Source: Eshraghiella sp045124255 (GTDB lineage Bacteria > Bacillota > Clostridia > Lachnospirales > Lachnospiraceae). Taken from it: DNA of 40,549 nucleotides. The DNA lies in contig JBGVLM010000042.1 in assembly GCA_045124255.1 (NCBI GenBank), positions 1 to 40,549 of the forward strand. Reading direction: 5' to 3'. The position numbers and the translations under genes are program-made. Of this stretch, positions 1 through 8,269 are shown in pieces. The first letter of the stretch is position 1, and each line of letters starts with the position of its first letter. The notes under the pieces are model-generated. The model searched no databases. It saw nothing but the letters and a program-made list of their open reading frames with translations, and had not been told where the DNA came from.

Positions 1-1
1 G

Positions 2-46
2 CTTGAGTCACTGCTAAAAGAAAATGGAATAACCATTCCAGAATAA
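2..46 (+). CDS. 3' end of an unidentified gene (partial)
   Basis: An open frame enters from the left edge and encodes LESLLKENGITIPE before a TAA at 44-46. Fourteen residues are too few to identify a family. The following stretch, 47-182, has no gene. It contains short inverted GCACT/AGTGC motifs that could be the end of a mobile element, but I found no matching terminal repeat. Confidence 0.3.
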   Translation, partial: LESLLKENGITIPE

Positions 47-182
47 TAACAATGCACTGATGACCGGAAGGAGTGCACTGTATGGGCGGAAGCTATGCAC
101 TAAAACGCCGTGCAGTGTGCTCTATGTGGTCGGAATATACAATGGTGGAGAAATGGTGAAAAAGTAGGCATATAAACAGTAG

Positions 183-646
183 TTGAAATATGAAGATAGA
201 ATGTCCATTATGGAGATTGTTAATCAAGGTAATATTTGCAGAAGAACGGTGTATAGGTATAAGGCAGATTATGATGAATTGAGAAAAAAGAAAATGGATA
301 GACTGTCTTTGTCTGGAAAGTTAGCAAAAGGAATTTGTGATATGATAAATAGCCATATAGAGTATTTTAATAAGTTTGATAAAGTTATTGTTTATTATGA
401 TAACGGTCAGATAAAGTTGAGTTCTATATTGAATGCTGTTCTGACGGTATTATTTGGAGAAGTAGGGTTTAGAAAAGCTGAACCTCAGAAATATAGATTA
501 TTTTAGGTTGCAGATTTTGTATGCTCTATGGGATTATTAAAGATAAAAAGAGAAGAGAGTGAGTAAATCGGAAGATGAATTTTTCTACAAGCCGCAAGAA
601 TTAAAAGGTATTCTTGAAGTGTATTGATAAGAAAAAACTTAAATAA
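183..646 (+). pseudogene. HTH fragment joined to a decayed DUF3800 C-terminus
   Basis: The intact 107-codon frame (183-506) begins with a helix-turn-helix-like stretch (EIVNQ, then RRTVYRYKADYDELRKKK) like the C-terminal HTH of resolvases or transposases. From about residue 45 it matches my memory of the DUF3800 C-terminal half: VIVYYDNGQ, then PQKYRLF. The frame stops at TAG exactly where the family has Gln of the QVAD motif, and VADFVCSMGLL follows directly, so this looks like a CAG-to-TAG nonsense change. Downstream the expected tail (SKSEDEFFYKPQELK, then IDKKKLK and stop at 644-646) is present only after two more frame changes near 555-570 and 615-625. The DUF3800 N-terminal half with its catalytic acidic residues is absent. 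The HTH part is paralogous to the fragment at 2104-2311. I infer a dead, rearranged locus. Confidence 0.6.
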
Positions 647-701
647 TATAAAGAAATTCTTATAATCTACCTCCCCCACAGCAATGTAGAGGAGATGTGT
701 T

Positions 702-830
702 TTGTTCGATTTCTACCCAAGAATAACCCTTATGAACGAATTGCTTACCTGCTATCAGTATCTTAAAGAGCATGATATGTTACTCTTATACGAGGCTTAT
801 CGCAATGGCGAAGAATTGCCATTTGATTAG
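702..830 (+). CDS. small hypothetical protein (42 aa)
   Basis: A TTG-started frame of 43 codons including the stop has AGAGGAG (688-694) seven bases upstream. The product is acidic and leucine-rich (ending RNGEELPFD) with no recognisable domain, signal peptide or membrane segment. A second frame overlaps (ATG at 695), but its start is too close to the ribosome binding site. It lies in a decay zone of mobile-element debris, so it may be a remnant. Only the ribosome binding site and the open frame support it. Confidence 0.3.
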   Translation: MFDFYPRITLMNELLTCYQYLKEHDMLLLYEAYRNGEELPFD

Positions 831-843
831 ATTTATGGTATAA

Positions 844-872
844 ATATGGCGGTCAAAAACTGACCGCCATAT
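844..872 (-). terminator. hairpin downstream of the Fic gene
   Basis: Perfect 12-bp stem ATATGGCGGTCA / TGACCGCCATAT with a 5-nt loop, 60 bases past the stop of the minus-strand Fic gene. On the minus strand it is followed by TTTAT, so it probably ends that transcript. The U-tract is weak. Confidence 0.6.
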
Positions 873-931
873 AAAAATCAAAAAATTTACACACTTTACT
901 TGACATTACTACTTCATCATATCTAGGATAT

Positions 932-1990
932 CTAACTGTCTCGTCTTACATAATGTGTTTTTCGCCCTGCACCTAATTTTTCTATAGAACCTTCGCTTAC
1001 TAATTTTTTTAAAGCGGCTTCCACAGATGAACTACCCAAAGAAGGACAAGCAATTAGTGCATCTTGTTTGGTAAATGTACCAATTTTTGTCTGTGCGTAT
1101 TGTTTTACGATATCATATGAAGTGCTTTTAGCACCCGACTTCCACGCGAAGCCAACTCTGTCTTCAAATTCACGATAGCATGATAATATGACTCCAAGCA
1201 TATATTTAATAAATTCTTTTGGGTCGTTTTCATTTTCGTGCCATCCTAAATTGGATAATGCAAGCGTGTCATAATAGCATTCCTTTGTATCTGCGATAGC
1301 CTTTTCTATACTGATGAATTGTCCGACCACATATCCGCATTTATATAATAAAAGTAAGGTAAGCAATCGACTCATTCTGCCATTACCATCATTAAATGGA
1401 TGTATACAAAGAAAATCTAATATAAAGCATGGGATAAGGATAAGCGGATCAACAATACCTTCAACAATAGCTTTTTGATAAGATTCGCAAAGGGAAGCGA
1501 TTGCTGCAGGGGTTTCGTAAGGTTCCAAAGGGGTAAATAAGACTTCTTTAGTCCCATCAGTTAATGTCTTTGCAATTTCGTTAGCGGTTGTTTTAAATTT
1601 ACCACCATATGAAAATGCAGTATGTTTTAGAAGTTCTCCGTGTAGTTGTAAAATATAATTTGGGGTAACGGAAATGTATTGGTAATTTTCGTGTACAATA
1701 TTTAAGGCATTTCTATAGCCTAAGATTTCTTTTTCATCTCGATTTCGAGGAGTTGTTTTATTTTCGACCAACTGTTTTAAACGAGCGTTTGTAGTGACAA
1801 TTCCTTCTATTCGGTTTGACGCCTCGGTACTCTGTATTTTTGCAATTTCAATTAAACGCTCAAGTTCAATGGGTTTTTGGTGAATATATAGTTCTTGTTT
1901 GCCTTTAAATTCATGTATCTGTGCAATGTATGAGATTATTTCATTATCCCATGTTCTATTAATAAGATTTGTATAATCGAAAATTTTCAT
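932..1990 (-). CDS. Fic family protein (probable AMP-transferase)
   Basis: The 352-residue protein carries the complete Fic signature HPFNDGNGR at residues 197-205, with His197 as the expected catalytic base. Fic enzymes usually transfer AMP from ATP to a hydroxyl side chain of a target protein. Residues 58-63 read SNRIEG and fit the inhibitory [S/T]xxxE[G/N] motif, here N-terminal to the core, so this is an auto-inhibited (class II) Fic. The N-terminal region (1-50) and the 'EIxGYRNAL' helix match the Fic_N arrangement. The last ~70 residues look like a winged helix (FTKQDALIACPSLGSSSVEAALKKLVSEGSIEKL) that may bind DNA. It is a single-gene transcript with its own repeat-bearing promoter. 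The lone gene next to toxin-antitoxin debris and a Wadjet operon suggests a defence or stress role. The target is unknown. Confidence 0.9.
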   Translation of the reverse strand: MKIFDYTNLINRTWDNEIISYIAQIHEFKGKQELYIHQKPIELERLIEIAKIQSTEASNRIEGIVTTNARLKQLVENKTTPRNRDEKEILGYRNALNIVHENYQYISVTPNYILQLHGELLKHTAFSYGGKFKTTANEIAKTLTDGTKEVLFTPLEPYETPAAIASLCESYQKAIVEGIVDPLILIPCFILDFLCIHPFNDGNGRMSRLLTLLLLYKCGYVVGQFISIEKAIADTKECYYDTLALSNLGWHENENDPKEFIKYMLGVILSCYREFEDRVGFAWKSGAKSTSYDIVKQYAQTKIGTFTKQDALIACPSLGSSSVEAALKKLVSEGSIEKLGAGRKTHYVRRDS

Positions 1991-2017
1991 AGCTAATTTC
2001 CTCCCAAATCAATTTTG

Positions 2018-2070
2018 TTTCTCCCAATTATACTATGTTTATGGGAGAAAAACAATGATTTTGGGAGAAA
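2018..2070 (-). promoter_or_regulatory. Fic promoter with TGGGAGAAA operator-like repeats
   Basis: On the minus strand, a -10 TATAAT (2027-2032) and -35 TTGTTT (2050-2055) are 17 bases apart, about 40 bases before the Fic ATG. Three copies of TGGGAGAAA surround it: two direct copies at 2042-2050 and 2062-2070 (20-nt phase) and one inverted copy at 2018-2026 abutting the -10. The placement suggests a repressor site, possibly the protein's own winged helix. That link is inference. Confidence 0.6.
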
Positions 2071-2103
2071 ATAAATAAGCTAATATTTATAGTATGTGTA
2101 ATT

Positions 2104-2311
2104 TTGAAAATATTATTTAGATTTAGAAACTCTGAACTAGAATCAAAGAACAAGGCATTACACGAAGCATTAGAACGATATAAGAATATTACGTCTGCTG
2201 GACGTAGGAAGCATGATGAGACATGGATGGAGTCGTACAATGATTTTGCTGTGAAGTATAAGTCTGGAATGACTATTATGATGAATTAAGGAAAAAGAAA
2301 ATGGATTGACT
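2104..2311 (+). pseudogene. recombinase-like HTH fragment, paralogue of 183-310
   Basis: A 61-codon frame (2104-2289) encodes SAGRRKHDETW, then DFAVKYKSGMTI, and stops. It recalls the tail of a resolvase-type recombinase, from memory. The bases after the break, 2279-2311, repeat 272-306 with few mismatches (YDELRKKKMD in another frame). Compared with the first copy, the segment between two ATTATG hexamers (207-212 and 268-273 there) is missing here, leaving a single ATTATG at 2275-2280. A 61-base deletion between short direct repeats explains the frame loss. Confidence 0.5.
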
Positions 2312-2335
2312 AAAGTTACATAGAAATAGTATATA
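2306..2335 (+). promoter_or_regulatory. probable promoter of the type III antitoxin RNA
   Basis: TTGACT (2306-2311) and TATATA (2330-2335) are separated by 18 bases. The predicted transcription start falls at about 2342, the first base of the antitoxin-like repeat. No start codon with a ribosome binding site follows before the hairpin, as expected for an RNA gene. Confidence 0.5.
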
Positions 2336-2342
2336 TCCGTAG

Positions 2343-2372
2343 AAGGTGATGCACAGCCCTAAAGTGAGCGAG
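2343..2372 (+). ncRNA. single ToxI-like antitoxin RNA repeat (remnant)
   Basis: The stretch AAGGTGATGCACAGCCCTAA and the following AGTGAGCGAG resemble the GGTGAT...AAGTG...AG pattern I recall for ToxI-type RNA repeats of type III toxin-antitoxin systems. It sits between a promoter and a terminator hairpin, upstream of a ToxN-like frame, which is the canonical order. Only one copy is present, whereas functional loci usually carry two or more tandem units. Identification rests on remembered repeat sequence plus position. Confidence 0.4.
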
Positions 2373-2379
2373 TTAACAG

Positions 2380-2410
2380 ATGGCAGAGACTATGTTCTCT
2401 GCCATTTTCT
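2380..2410 (+). terminator. attenuating terminator between antitoxin and toxin
   Basis: Perfect 10-bp stem ATGGCAGAGA / TCTCTGCCAT with a 6-nt loop, then TTTTCT. In type III toxin-antitoxin loci a leaky terminator in this position sets the antitoxin-to-toxin ratio. Confidence 0.65.
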
Positions 2411-2414
2411 GTAG

Positions 2415-2821
2415 AAAGGGAAATTTAATCGTAAGTATATTGGTATTGTTATGGAGATTAATGGGATGAAATATTTTGCACCATTATCTTCATATAAGGA
2501 TAAGCATAAGAAAATGCTGGAAACAGTGGATTTTATTAAGATAAAGGACTACGCGGTTATTAATTTGAATAATATGATACCAGTTCCGTACGACTAAATA
2601 ATCGAGTTAGATATTAACAAAGAAAAAGATTTAAGTTATAAATATTTATTGCAGGCTGAAAGCCGAGAAGTAAATAGACAGAAGAATCGAATAAGAAAAA
2701 ATGCAGAAATTGTATATAGCCATAAAATGCATAATGGTAACACGACAGCTTTGACAAAAAAACAAATGATTTTGTGATGTTAGAGAAATTATGTAGGAAA
2801 TATTTAGTACCTCACAGGTAG
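2415..2821 (+). pseudogene. ToxN/AbiQ-like type III toxin (endoribonuclease), decayed
   Basis: Reading in frame from 2430 gives RKYIGIVMEINGMKYFAPLS, a KDKHKK stretch, then YAVINLNNMIPVP. This is the core pattern of the ToxN/AbiQ/CptN endoribonuclease family. An in-frame TAA at 2595-2597 interrupts it. The frame then continues through LDINKEKDLSYKYLLQ and NRIRKNAEIVY. A one-base shift in the A-run near 2756-2762 is needed to reach the C-terminal NDFVMLEKLC (TAG at 2819-2821). The N-terminal ~25 residues of the family are missing: a plausible ribosome binding site (AAAGGG, 2415-2420) runs straight into the body of the protein with no start codon. At least three lesions make it non-functional. 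Confidence 0.75.
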
Positions 2822-2842
2822 CTATTGTTAATAAGTAGGGCA

Positions 2843-2908
2843 TTGTCAGACTAAGTATCGAGAATACAATAGTCCAATATTGACAATAAATAAAGATGTA
2901 GCTAAACT
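2843..2908 (+). promoter_or_regulatory. candidate promoters for the Wadjet operon
   Basis: Two candidates lie ahead of jetA. One is TTGTCA (2843-2848), 16 bases, TACAAT (2865-2870). The other is a perfect TTGACA (2880-2885), 17 bases, TAAACT (2903-2908). Nothing else is recognisable between the toxin remnant and the operon. Confidence 0.4.
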
Positions 2909-2988
2909 GAAAGATATAAAACCCCAATAAAATGGAGATGTTAATTTAGATAAAATATTGGCGCCGTTATTGGAGGAAGGGCTTGAAC

Positions 2989-4386
2989 ATGAAAAACTTA
3001 TTTCAAATTCTCCCGGTCGATTTTTTTAAACCGCTTACAAGTAAATACAGACAGGTTTACGCAGATTGCATTCTGCTTATTTTTAATACCTTCAAGCCAG
3101 AGATTTCTTATGGCGTTAATCGTGAAATAGTGGTAAAGGCATTGACTGATTATTTTGAAGTGGATGATATGGAGATGACATTTGACGATGAGGAAACATT
3201 TATAAAGGATGCGAGAGAAAAGGCGAATGCCATCATTGCTTCGTTAAAATCCTGTGGATGGATTGAGTATGAGCAGGAGAAGAATCATCAGTTAAATGTG
3301 GTTTTGTTTGAATATGCAGTGCCCATTATAGAAAGTATGAATAAAGTGATACAGGAAGAAGAGACGGAGTATCAAGGACTTATATCCCAGATTCATGCCA
3401 GTTTACAGAACAAAGATTTATATGCAAAGCCTTATGAATTGATTATCAAAGGTGTCAAAGAGAATACAGATAGGTTGATTTCGGAATTGAAGAAACTCAA
3501 TGCCAGCATAAAGAGACATATGGATAAGCAAACTGCTGATATGGGTGCTTCAGAGATTATTGACCATTTCTTTGAATACCATAAGAATATTGGTTCAAAG
3601 GCTTATTTTCGTATGAAAACTAGTGAAAATATTTCGTATTTCAGAAGTTCTATTATAGAAAAAATAGAAGAAATGATGGAAAATCCTGGAGTTATGGAAC
3701 GTGCTGTTTTAGGTTATATGGAAGTTGAGCAGGAGGAAGATAAGGATAGTGCGTACGATATTTTGGTGTCAGAGTTATTAGATGTAAAGTCAATGTTTTA
3801 CCGGTTGGATGAGATTGTAGAAGATATTGATGCTAAGCATATGAGATATATGAAAAATGCCGTGATGCGTGCAAGATTTAAACTGGCAACTGGTAACAAC
3901 ATGGAGGGTAAACTATCTAGGATATTGGACTTGTTGGCAGAGGAGCTTAACAGCGGCAGTGATAATGGTGAAGATATTTCGGGAGAACTGGCTAGTCTTT
4001 GCAATATTTATACACAGGGCTATATTTCTCCAGAATCTCTTAGGGCGATACCCGTTACAAAAAAGAATATTATAGTAGATGATATGCCAGAGGGGCAGCT
4101 TATGAGTGAAGAACAGAGGCTGTTATATAAAGAAGCACTTAAACAGAAAAATAGAATGAGATTTTCTAGGAAAAATATCAATGAATATGTTAGTAACCTT
4201 CTTGAGGGTAGGGAAAGGATGTCTGTGGAGGAGATTGCTGTTGAAAGTAAGCGTGATTTAATTCGCATAATTTACATAAGCATTTATGCAGGCAATCGTG
4301 CTAACAATTATGCATTAAAGAGAACTAATAAGCGAATTGAAAAGATGGGATATGAATTTCCACTGTTTGAAATAATCAAAAGATAG
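2989..4386 (+). CDS. jetA: Wadjet subunit JetA (MukF/kleisin-like)
   Basis: This 465-residue protein opens a four-gene set whose sizes, order and motifs match Wadjet anti-plasmid systems. It begins MKNLFQILPVDFFKPLTSKY, typical of the DUF5716/JetA family of Firmicutes (type III Wadjet, as I recall the classification). The N-terminus looks like paired winged helices. Residues ~110-290 are mostly helical and charged, and the C-terminus is again winged-helix-like, as expected of a kleisin that bridges the two heads of an SMC dimer. In related systems JetA, JetB and JetC form a DNA-loop-extruding complex. The start is ATG 2989, with GGAGGAAGG at 2972-2980. An in-frame TTG at 2983 is too close to that site. 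The jetB start lies 13 bases after the stop. Confidence 0.9.
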   Translation: MKNLFQILPVDFFKPLTSKYRQVYADCILLIFNTFKPEISYGVNREIVVKALTDYFEVDDMEMTFDDEETFIKDAREKANAIIASLKSCGWIEYEQEKNHQLNVVLFEYAVPIIESMNKVIQEEETEYQGLISQIHASLQNKDLYAKPYELIIKGVKENTDRLISELKKLNASIKRHMDKQTADMGASEIIDHFFEYHKNIGSKAYFRMKTSENISYFRSSIIEKIEEMMENPGVMERAVLGYMEVEQEEDKDSAYDILVSELLDVKSMFYRLDEIVEDIDAKHMRYMKNAVMRARFKLATGNNMEGKLSRILDLLAEELNSGSDNGEDISGELASLCNIYTQGYISPESLRAIPVTKKNIIVDDMPEGQLMSEEQRLLYKEALKQKNRMRFSRKNINEYVSNLLEGRERMSVEEIAVESKRDLIRIIYISIYAGNRANNYALKRTNKRIEKMGYEFPLFEIIKR

Positions 4387-4399
4387 GAATGGAGTAGCT

Positions 4400-5023
4400 A
4401 TGTTTGAGATATTGAATGAATCGGTGGCACAGAAGGAAAAATTCAGAATTGCAGCCAATAAATTACTGAATCATTGCTTTTTGCTTAAGAAGCGTGAGGA
4501 TACAAAAAAGGATTATATGTTTGTAAAGCAAAATTTTGAAATGTTTGCTACGTATTTTGAATTGATTGGCTATGATTTGAAATTAAATGAAGACCAAGGT
4601 GTTATAGGGGTTGTCAATCAGTTTGGTACAGGCAGAGTTGAACTTAATAAGTATGAAAGCATTATGTTGTTGATACTTCGACTTTTATACATCGAAAAAA
4701 GAAAAGAACTTGCCACTTTTTCTGAGGAAGTGACTGTCCTTATGGAAGAAATTCGTGAAAAGTACGCAATGCTTAAAATTAAATCAAAACCTAATATGGA
4801 TAAAGGCATGGAGAAGAACTTTATAAAAGTTTTTAAACGATACAATATTATTCAAAATTTGGACACAGATGTAAATCAGGCTGATGCAAGAATTGTAATA
4901 TATCCATCCATTATAATGGCTGTTACAGTGGAAAATGTTAACGATTATTATGAAATGACGGAGCATAAGCTTAAGGAATATGCTGTAAACAAAGATGTTG
5001 TATCGGACATTGAGGAACAATAG
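4400..5023 (+). CDS. jetB: Wadjet subunit JetB (MukE-like, DUF4194)
   Basis: This 207-residue protein sits between jetA and jetC, the position and size of the DUF4194/MukE-like subunit. The N-terminal half has a short helix-rich segment followed by a winged-helix pattern (YELIGYDLKL-type strands, then ELNKYESIMLLILRLLY), characteristic of DUF4194. The family forms a kite-type dimer that binds the kleisin JetA and clamps DNA on the SMC heads. It is co-transcribed with jetA, with ribosome binding site GGAGTAG before the ATG. No membrane segment or lesion is visible. The assignment relies heavily on operon context because the protein is divergent. Confidence 0.87.
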   Translation: MFEILNESVAQKEKFRIAANKLLNHCFLLKKREDTKKDYMFVKQNFEMFATYFELIGYDLKLNEDQGVIGVVNQFGTGRVELNKYESIMLLILRLLYIEKRKELATFSEEVTVLMEEIREKYAMLKIKSKPNMDKGMEKNFIKVFKRYNIIQNLDTDVNQADARIVIYPSIIMAVTVENVNDYYEMTEHKLKEYAVNKDVVSDIEEQ

Positions 5024-5059
5024 AAGAAATTTCGAGAATATTAAAAGGGACAAAATCTA

Positions 5060-8000
5060 ATGGATAATCAGAAGAAGATTTTAACAAGAATACAACTTAT
5101 AAACTGGCATTATTTTCAAAATGAGAGGATTTCACTTAATGGTTCAACACTTATAAGTGGTGAGAATACTGCGGGTAAGTCTACGATATTAGATGCTATT
5201 CAGCTGGTACTTACGACTAATACAAGAAGATTTAATGTTGCGGCCAATGAAAATGGAAATCGTAATCTTAAGGGATATGTGCGATGTAAAGTAGGAAATG
5301 TTGGAGAAACTTATCTTCGTAAGAATGTGGTACCTGCCAATGTTGCCCTGGAGTTTTATGAAGAAAAGTATGACAGATACTTCGTAATGGGTGTGCATAT
5401 GACTTCTCAAGATGAGGAAAGTCCTGTCAGCACTAAATGGTACGTGGAGGAGTGTAGACTTGAGGCACTGTCATTTATAGTTGATAACAGACCGGCTGTT
5501 GCTGAAGAGTTTAGGCTTAATAATAAACGCATTCACTTCATTGACCAGAAAAATGCTGCTCGCGACAGATTTAAGAGAAGAATGGGGAATCTTGATGACA
5601 AATTTTTTGACATTATTCCTAAATCACTGGCATTTAAGCCTATGGATAATGTTAAGGAGTTTATTAATAAATTTGTGTTGTCTGAGGATAGGATTGATGT
5701 TGAGTCCTTGCGTGCAAATATTGAGACATTAAGCGAATTGGAATTATTGCTTGAGCGTTCACAGAAGCAGTACAATGCATTGGAAGAAATTATTTCAACA
5801 CATGAAAAAATTGAGAAAAAGGAGCAGGATATTACAGTAAATGATATATTGCTGGCTATTGCTTCAAAGGATTCCCTGCAGTATGAAATAGAGGATAGGG
5901 AAAAAGAAATCAGATTAAAGAGACAGTCAGTTGAGTCAAATATAGAACAGCTGGCTAATATTGAAAATAGAATAAAAGCGTTAGATGAGCAGATAGTTGG
6001 TATTAATATTGCTCTTAAAAATAATTCCTCAAATAAGATGATAGAAGACTGTAAACGTAGAATTGATGAGATTAATAAAGATATTGGAAAATATAAGTAT
6101 GAGGAGGCAAAGCTTACAGAACAGATTAGGAATTTAAAACAATATAGTCAGTGTGCAAAAGAGATTGGCTATAATATAGTGTCCATATCTGATTTGAATG
6201 TATTGGCATCTGCTGAAGCTACAGCAGATAAAGCCACAATTATTGAGCAGATTTCAGCTTTTCAGGGGAAGAAATTAAAGGAGATAGCAGAAAAGCGGGC
6301 TGAGTGTAAGTATAGAATGGATGAGCTTAATAAACAGATAGAAGAGTTGCAGAATAGACTTATGGAGCTCAAAAAACGCAATCTCACATATCCAGAACAT
6401 ACAATATTGCTAAAGAATGCCATTGAGAAGGAATTTGAAAAGCATGGAATAGGTTCAAAGGTATATATACTTGCTGAACTCTTGGAAATTACGGATGATA
6501 AGTGGATAAATGCAGTGGAAGGCTATATGAATAATCAGAAGTTTTATCTGGTTGTGGAACCTCAGCACTATAATGTGGCACTGGATGTGTATAATAAAAG
6601 ACGGGATAAAATACATACAGCAGGTATTATTAATACAAGGAAGCTTCCTTTGGATATGGAGGTTGATAACAAGTCATTGGCATATGTTGTGAAAAGTGAG
6701 AATAGATATGCTAAGGCATTTGCCAACTATTTGCTTGGAAGAGTTGTTAGATGTGATGATGTAAATGAACTTGAAAACTATGATATTGCAATTACAGCAG
6801 GGTGTATGTTATATCAGGGATATGTTGTAAGACATATTAATCCTAAATACTATCATGACCCATATATTGGACAGAATGCATATAGAACGCAGATTGTTAA
6901 TGTTAGTATGCAATTAGAGCAACTAAGTGGTGTGAGAAAAAGTATGCGTGAGGAAGCTGCGGCCTATAGTACAGTTCTTGAAGCTGAAGGTAGGTTTAGC
7001 TTTGATATGTTAAAGCTGTATGTTAAAGCTCCGGTTAGAGCTGCTGAACTCAATGAACAGTTGAAGATAGAAAAGGTTGAATTGGAAAAGGCCACCAAGG
7101 ACCCATCCTATATACAGTTACAGATAGAGCTTGAAGATAAAAAAGAAGATAAAAAGAAGGTTCTTGATGAACAGAATGTATTGATGAAAGAAAATGCAAA
7201 ACTTTCTAATAAGGTAGAGTTACTACAAGCTGAATTGGCTGAGAAACAAGGATTTTACGCAGAAAGTATTCGTAGTCTTGAAAATAAGCTGGATTCAGAT
7301 GGCGTGGCATACAGGGTGGCAGAGGAAAAATATTCACTTAATAGAAAAACGAAGACAGCAAAGAAAATATTTGAAAACTTTTCTCCGCAGCGAACACAGT
7401 TTGAGACTGAAAAAAACAGTCTTATGGATGAGCTGAAGAATAAACAATATCGCTACAATACTGATTTTACACAGGATTTTATAATAGGCCTTACTGGAAT
7501 GTCTGAATACAGAGAAGCTGCTGTTAAACTCAAATCTGTTGAAATGATACGTTATGAGGAGAGACTAAGACAAGCAAAGGATGACTGTGAACAGATATTT
7601 AAAAGCGACTTTTTATCCAAGATGAAGGAGCTTATAGAGAATGCCAAAGCTGAGTTTAAGAGTCTAAACAAAGCATTGGATAATATCTATTATGGTGATG
7701 ACAGCTATCATTTTACAATTAGTTTTGATAAGAAAAAAGAAGGCTTGTACCGCATGATAACCTCTGAAAACAATTACGAGGGCATCAACCTGTGGACCGC
7801 ACAGTTTGAAGAACAGTACAAAGAAGAAATGGCGGAGCTTTTTGACAAGCTTATGACTAAGGATGATAACGGGCAGAAAATAGTTGAGGAATATACAGAT
7901 TACCGTTCATATCTTGATTATGATATAGAAATTCAAAAAAGAGATGGCAGTAAGCAGCTGTTTTCAAAAATATATGGCGAAAAGAGTGGTAGCGAAACAC

Positions 8001-8269
8001 AGGTTCCGTACTATGTTGCCATTGCAGCATCCTTTTATCAGCTGTACAGATATGGTAATAGTGTACGCATAATGCTTTTGGATGAGGCATTTGACAAGAT
8101 GGATGATGATAGAATTGGTTCCATGATGGAGTTTTTCAATGGCCTCGACTTGCAGGTAATAATGGCAACGCCACCGGCAAAGATAGAAATTATAGGTGAG
8201 AAGGTAGATACTGTTTTAACCGCCATAAGAGTTGACCAGAGCAGTATAGTGGAGGAATATGACTTTTAA
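5060..8269 (+). CDS. jetC: Wadjet subunit JetC (SMC/MukB-like ATPase)
   Basis: This 1069-residue SMC-type ATPase has a split ATP-binding head. Walker A is GENTAGKST (Lys40). Two long coiled coils occupy roughly residues 230-430 and 640-900, flanking a hinge near 440-600. The ABC signature KSGSETQ lies near residue 976, and Walker B LLLDE ends at Asp1008-Glu1009, followed by the D-loop-like AFDKMDDDR. All ATPase residues are present, so it should be active. In Wadjet complexes JetC dimers extrude DNA loops and present small circular DNA to JetD. The gene starts 37 bases after jetB, and its last codons overlap the start of jetD, implying translational coupling. Confidence 0.95.
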   Translation: MDNQKKILTRIQLINWHYFQNERISLNGSTLISGENTAGKSTILDAIQLVLTTNTRRFNVAANENGNRNLKGYVRCKVGNVGETYLRKNVVPANVALEFYEEKYDRYFVMGVHMTSQDEESPVSTKWYVEECRLEALSFIVDNRPAVAEEFRLNNKRIHFIDQKNAARDRFKRRMGNLDDKFFDIIPKSLAFKPMDNVKEFINKFVLSEDRIDVESLRANIETLSELELLLERSQKQYNALEEIISTHEKIEKKEQDITVNDILLAIASKDSLQYEIEDREKEIRLKRQSVESNIEQLANIENRIKALDEQIVGINIALKNNSSNKMIEDCKRRIDEINKDIGKYKYEEAKLTEQIRNLKQYSQCAKEIGYNIVSISDLNVLASAEATADKATIIEQISAFQGKKLKEIAEKRAECKYRMDELNKQIEELQNRLMELKKRNLTYPEHTILLKNAIEKEFEKHGIGSKVYILAELLEITDDKWINAVEGYMNNQKFYLVVEPQHYNVALDVYNKRRDKIHTAGIINTRKLPLDMEVDNKSLAYVVKSENRYAKAFANYLLGRVVRCDDVNELENYDIAITAGCMLYQGYVVRHINPKYYHDPYIGQNAYRTQIVNVSMQLEQLSGVRKSMREEAAAYSTVLEAEGRFSFDMLKLYVKAPVRAAELNEQLKIEKVELEKATKDPSYIQLQIELEDKKEDKKKVLDEQNVLMKENAKLSNKVELLQAELAEKQGFYAESIRSLENKLDSDGVAYRVAEEKYSLNRKTKTAKKIFENFSPQRTQFETEKNSLMDELKNKQYRYNTDFTQDFIIGLTGMSEYREAAVKLKSVEMIRYEERLRQAKDDCEQIFKSDFLSKMKELIENAKAEFKSLNKALDNIYYGDDSYHFTISFDKKKEGLYRMITSENNYEGINLWTAQFEEQYKEEMAELFDKLMTKDDNGQKIVEEYTDYRSYLDYDIEIQKRDGSKQLFSKIYGEKSGSETQVPYYVAIAASFYQLYRYGNSVRIMLLDEAFDKMDDDRIGSMMEFFNGLDLQVIMATPPAKIEIIGEKVDTVLTAIRVDQSSIVEEYDF

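Noticed and set aside
1..182. End of an IS66-type insertion sequence
   Set aside because: Short inverted motifs around GCACT/AGTGC suggested it, but no transposase motif or defined terminal repeat can be shown.
2646..2927. 93-codon minus-strand frame
   Set aside because: Hydrophobic, AT-driven shadow of the ToxN remnant without a ribosome binding site.
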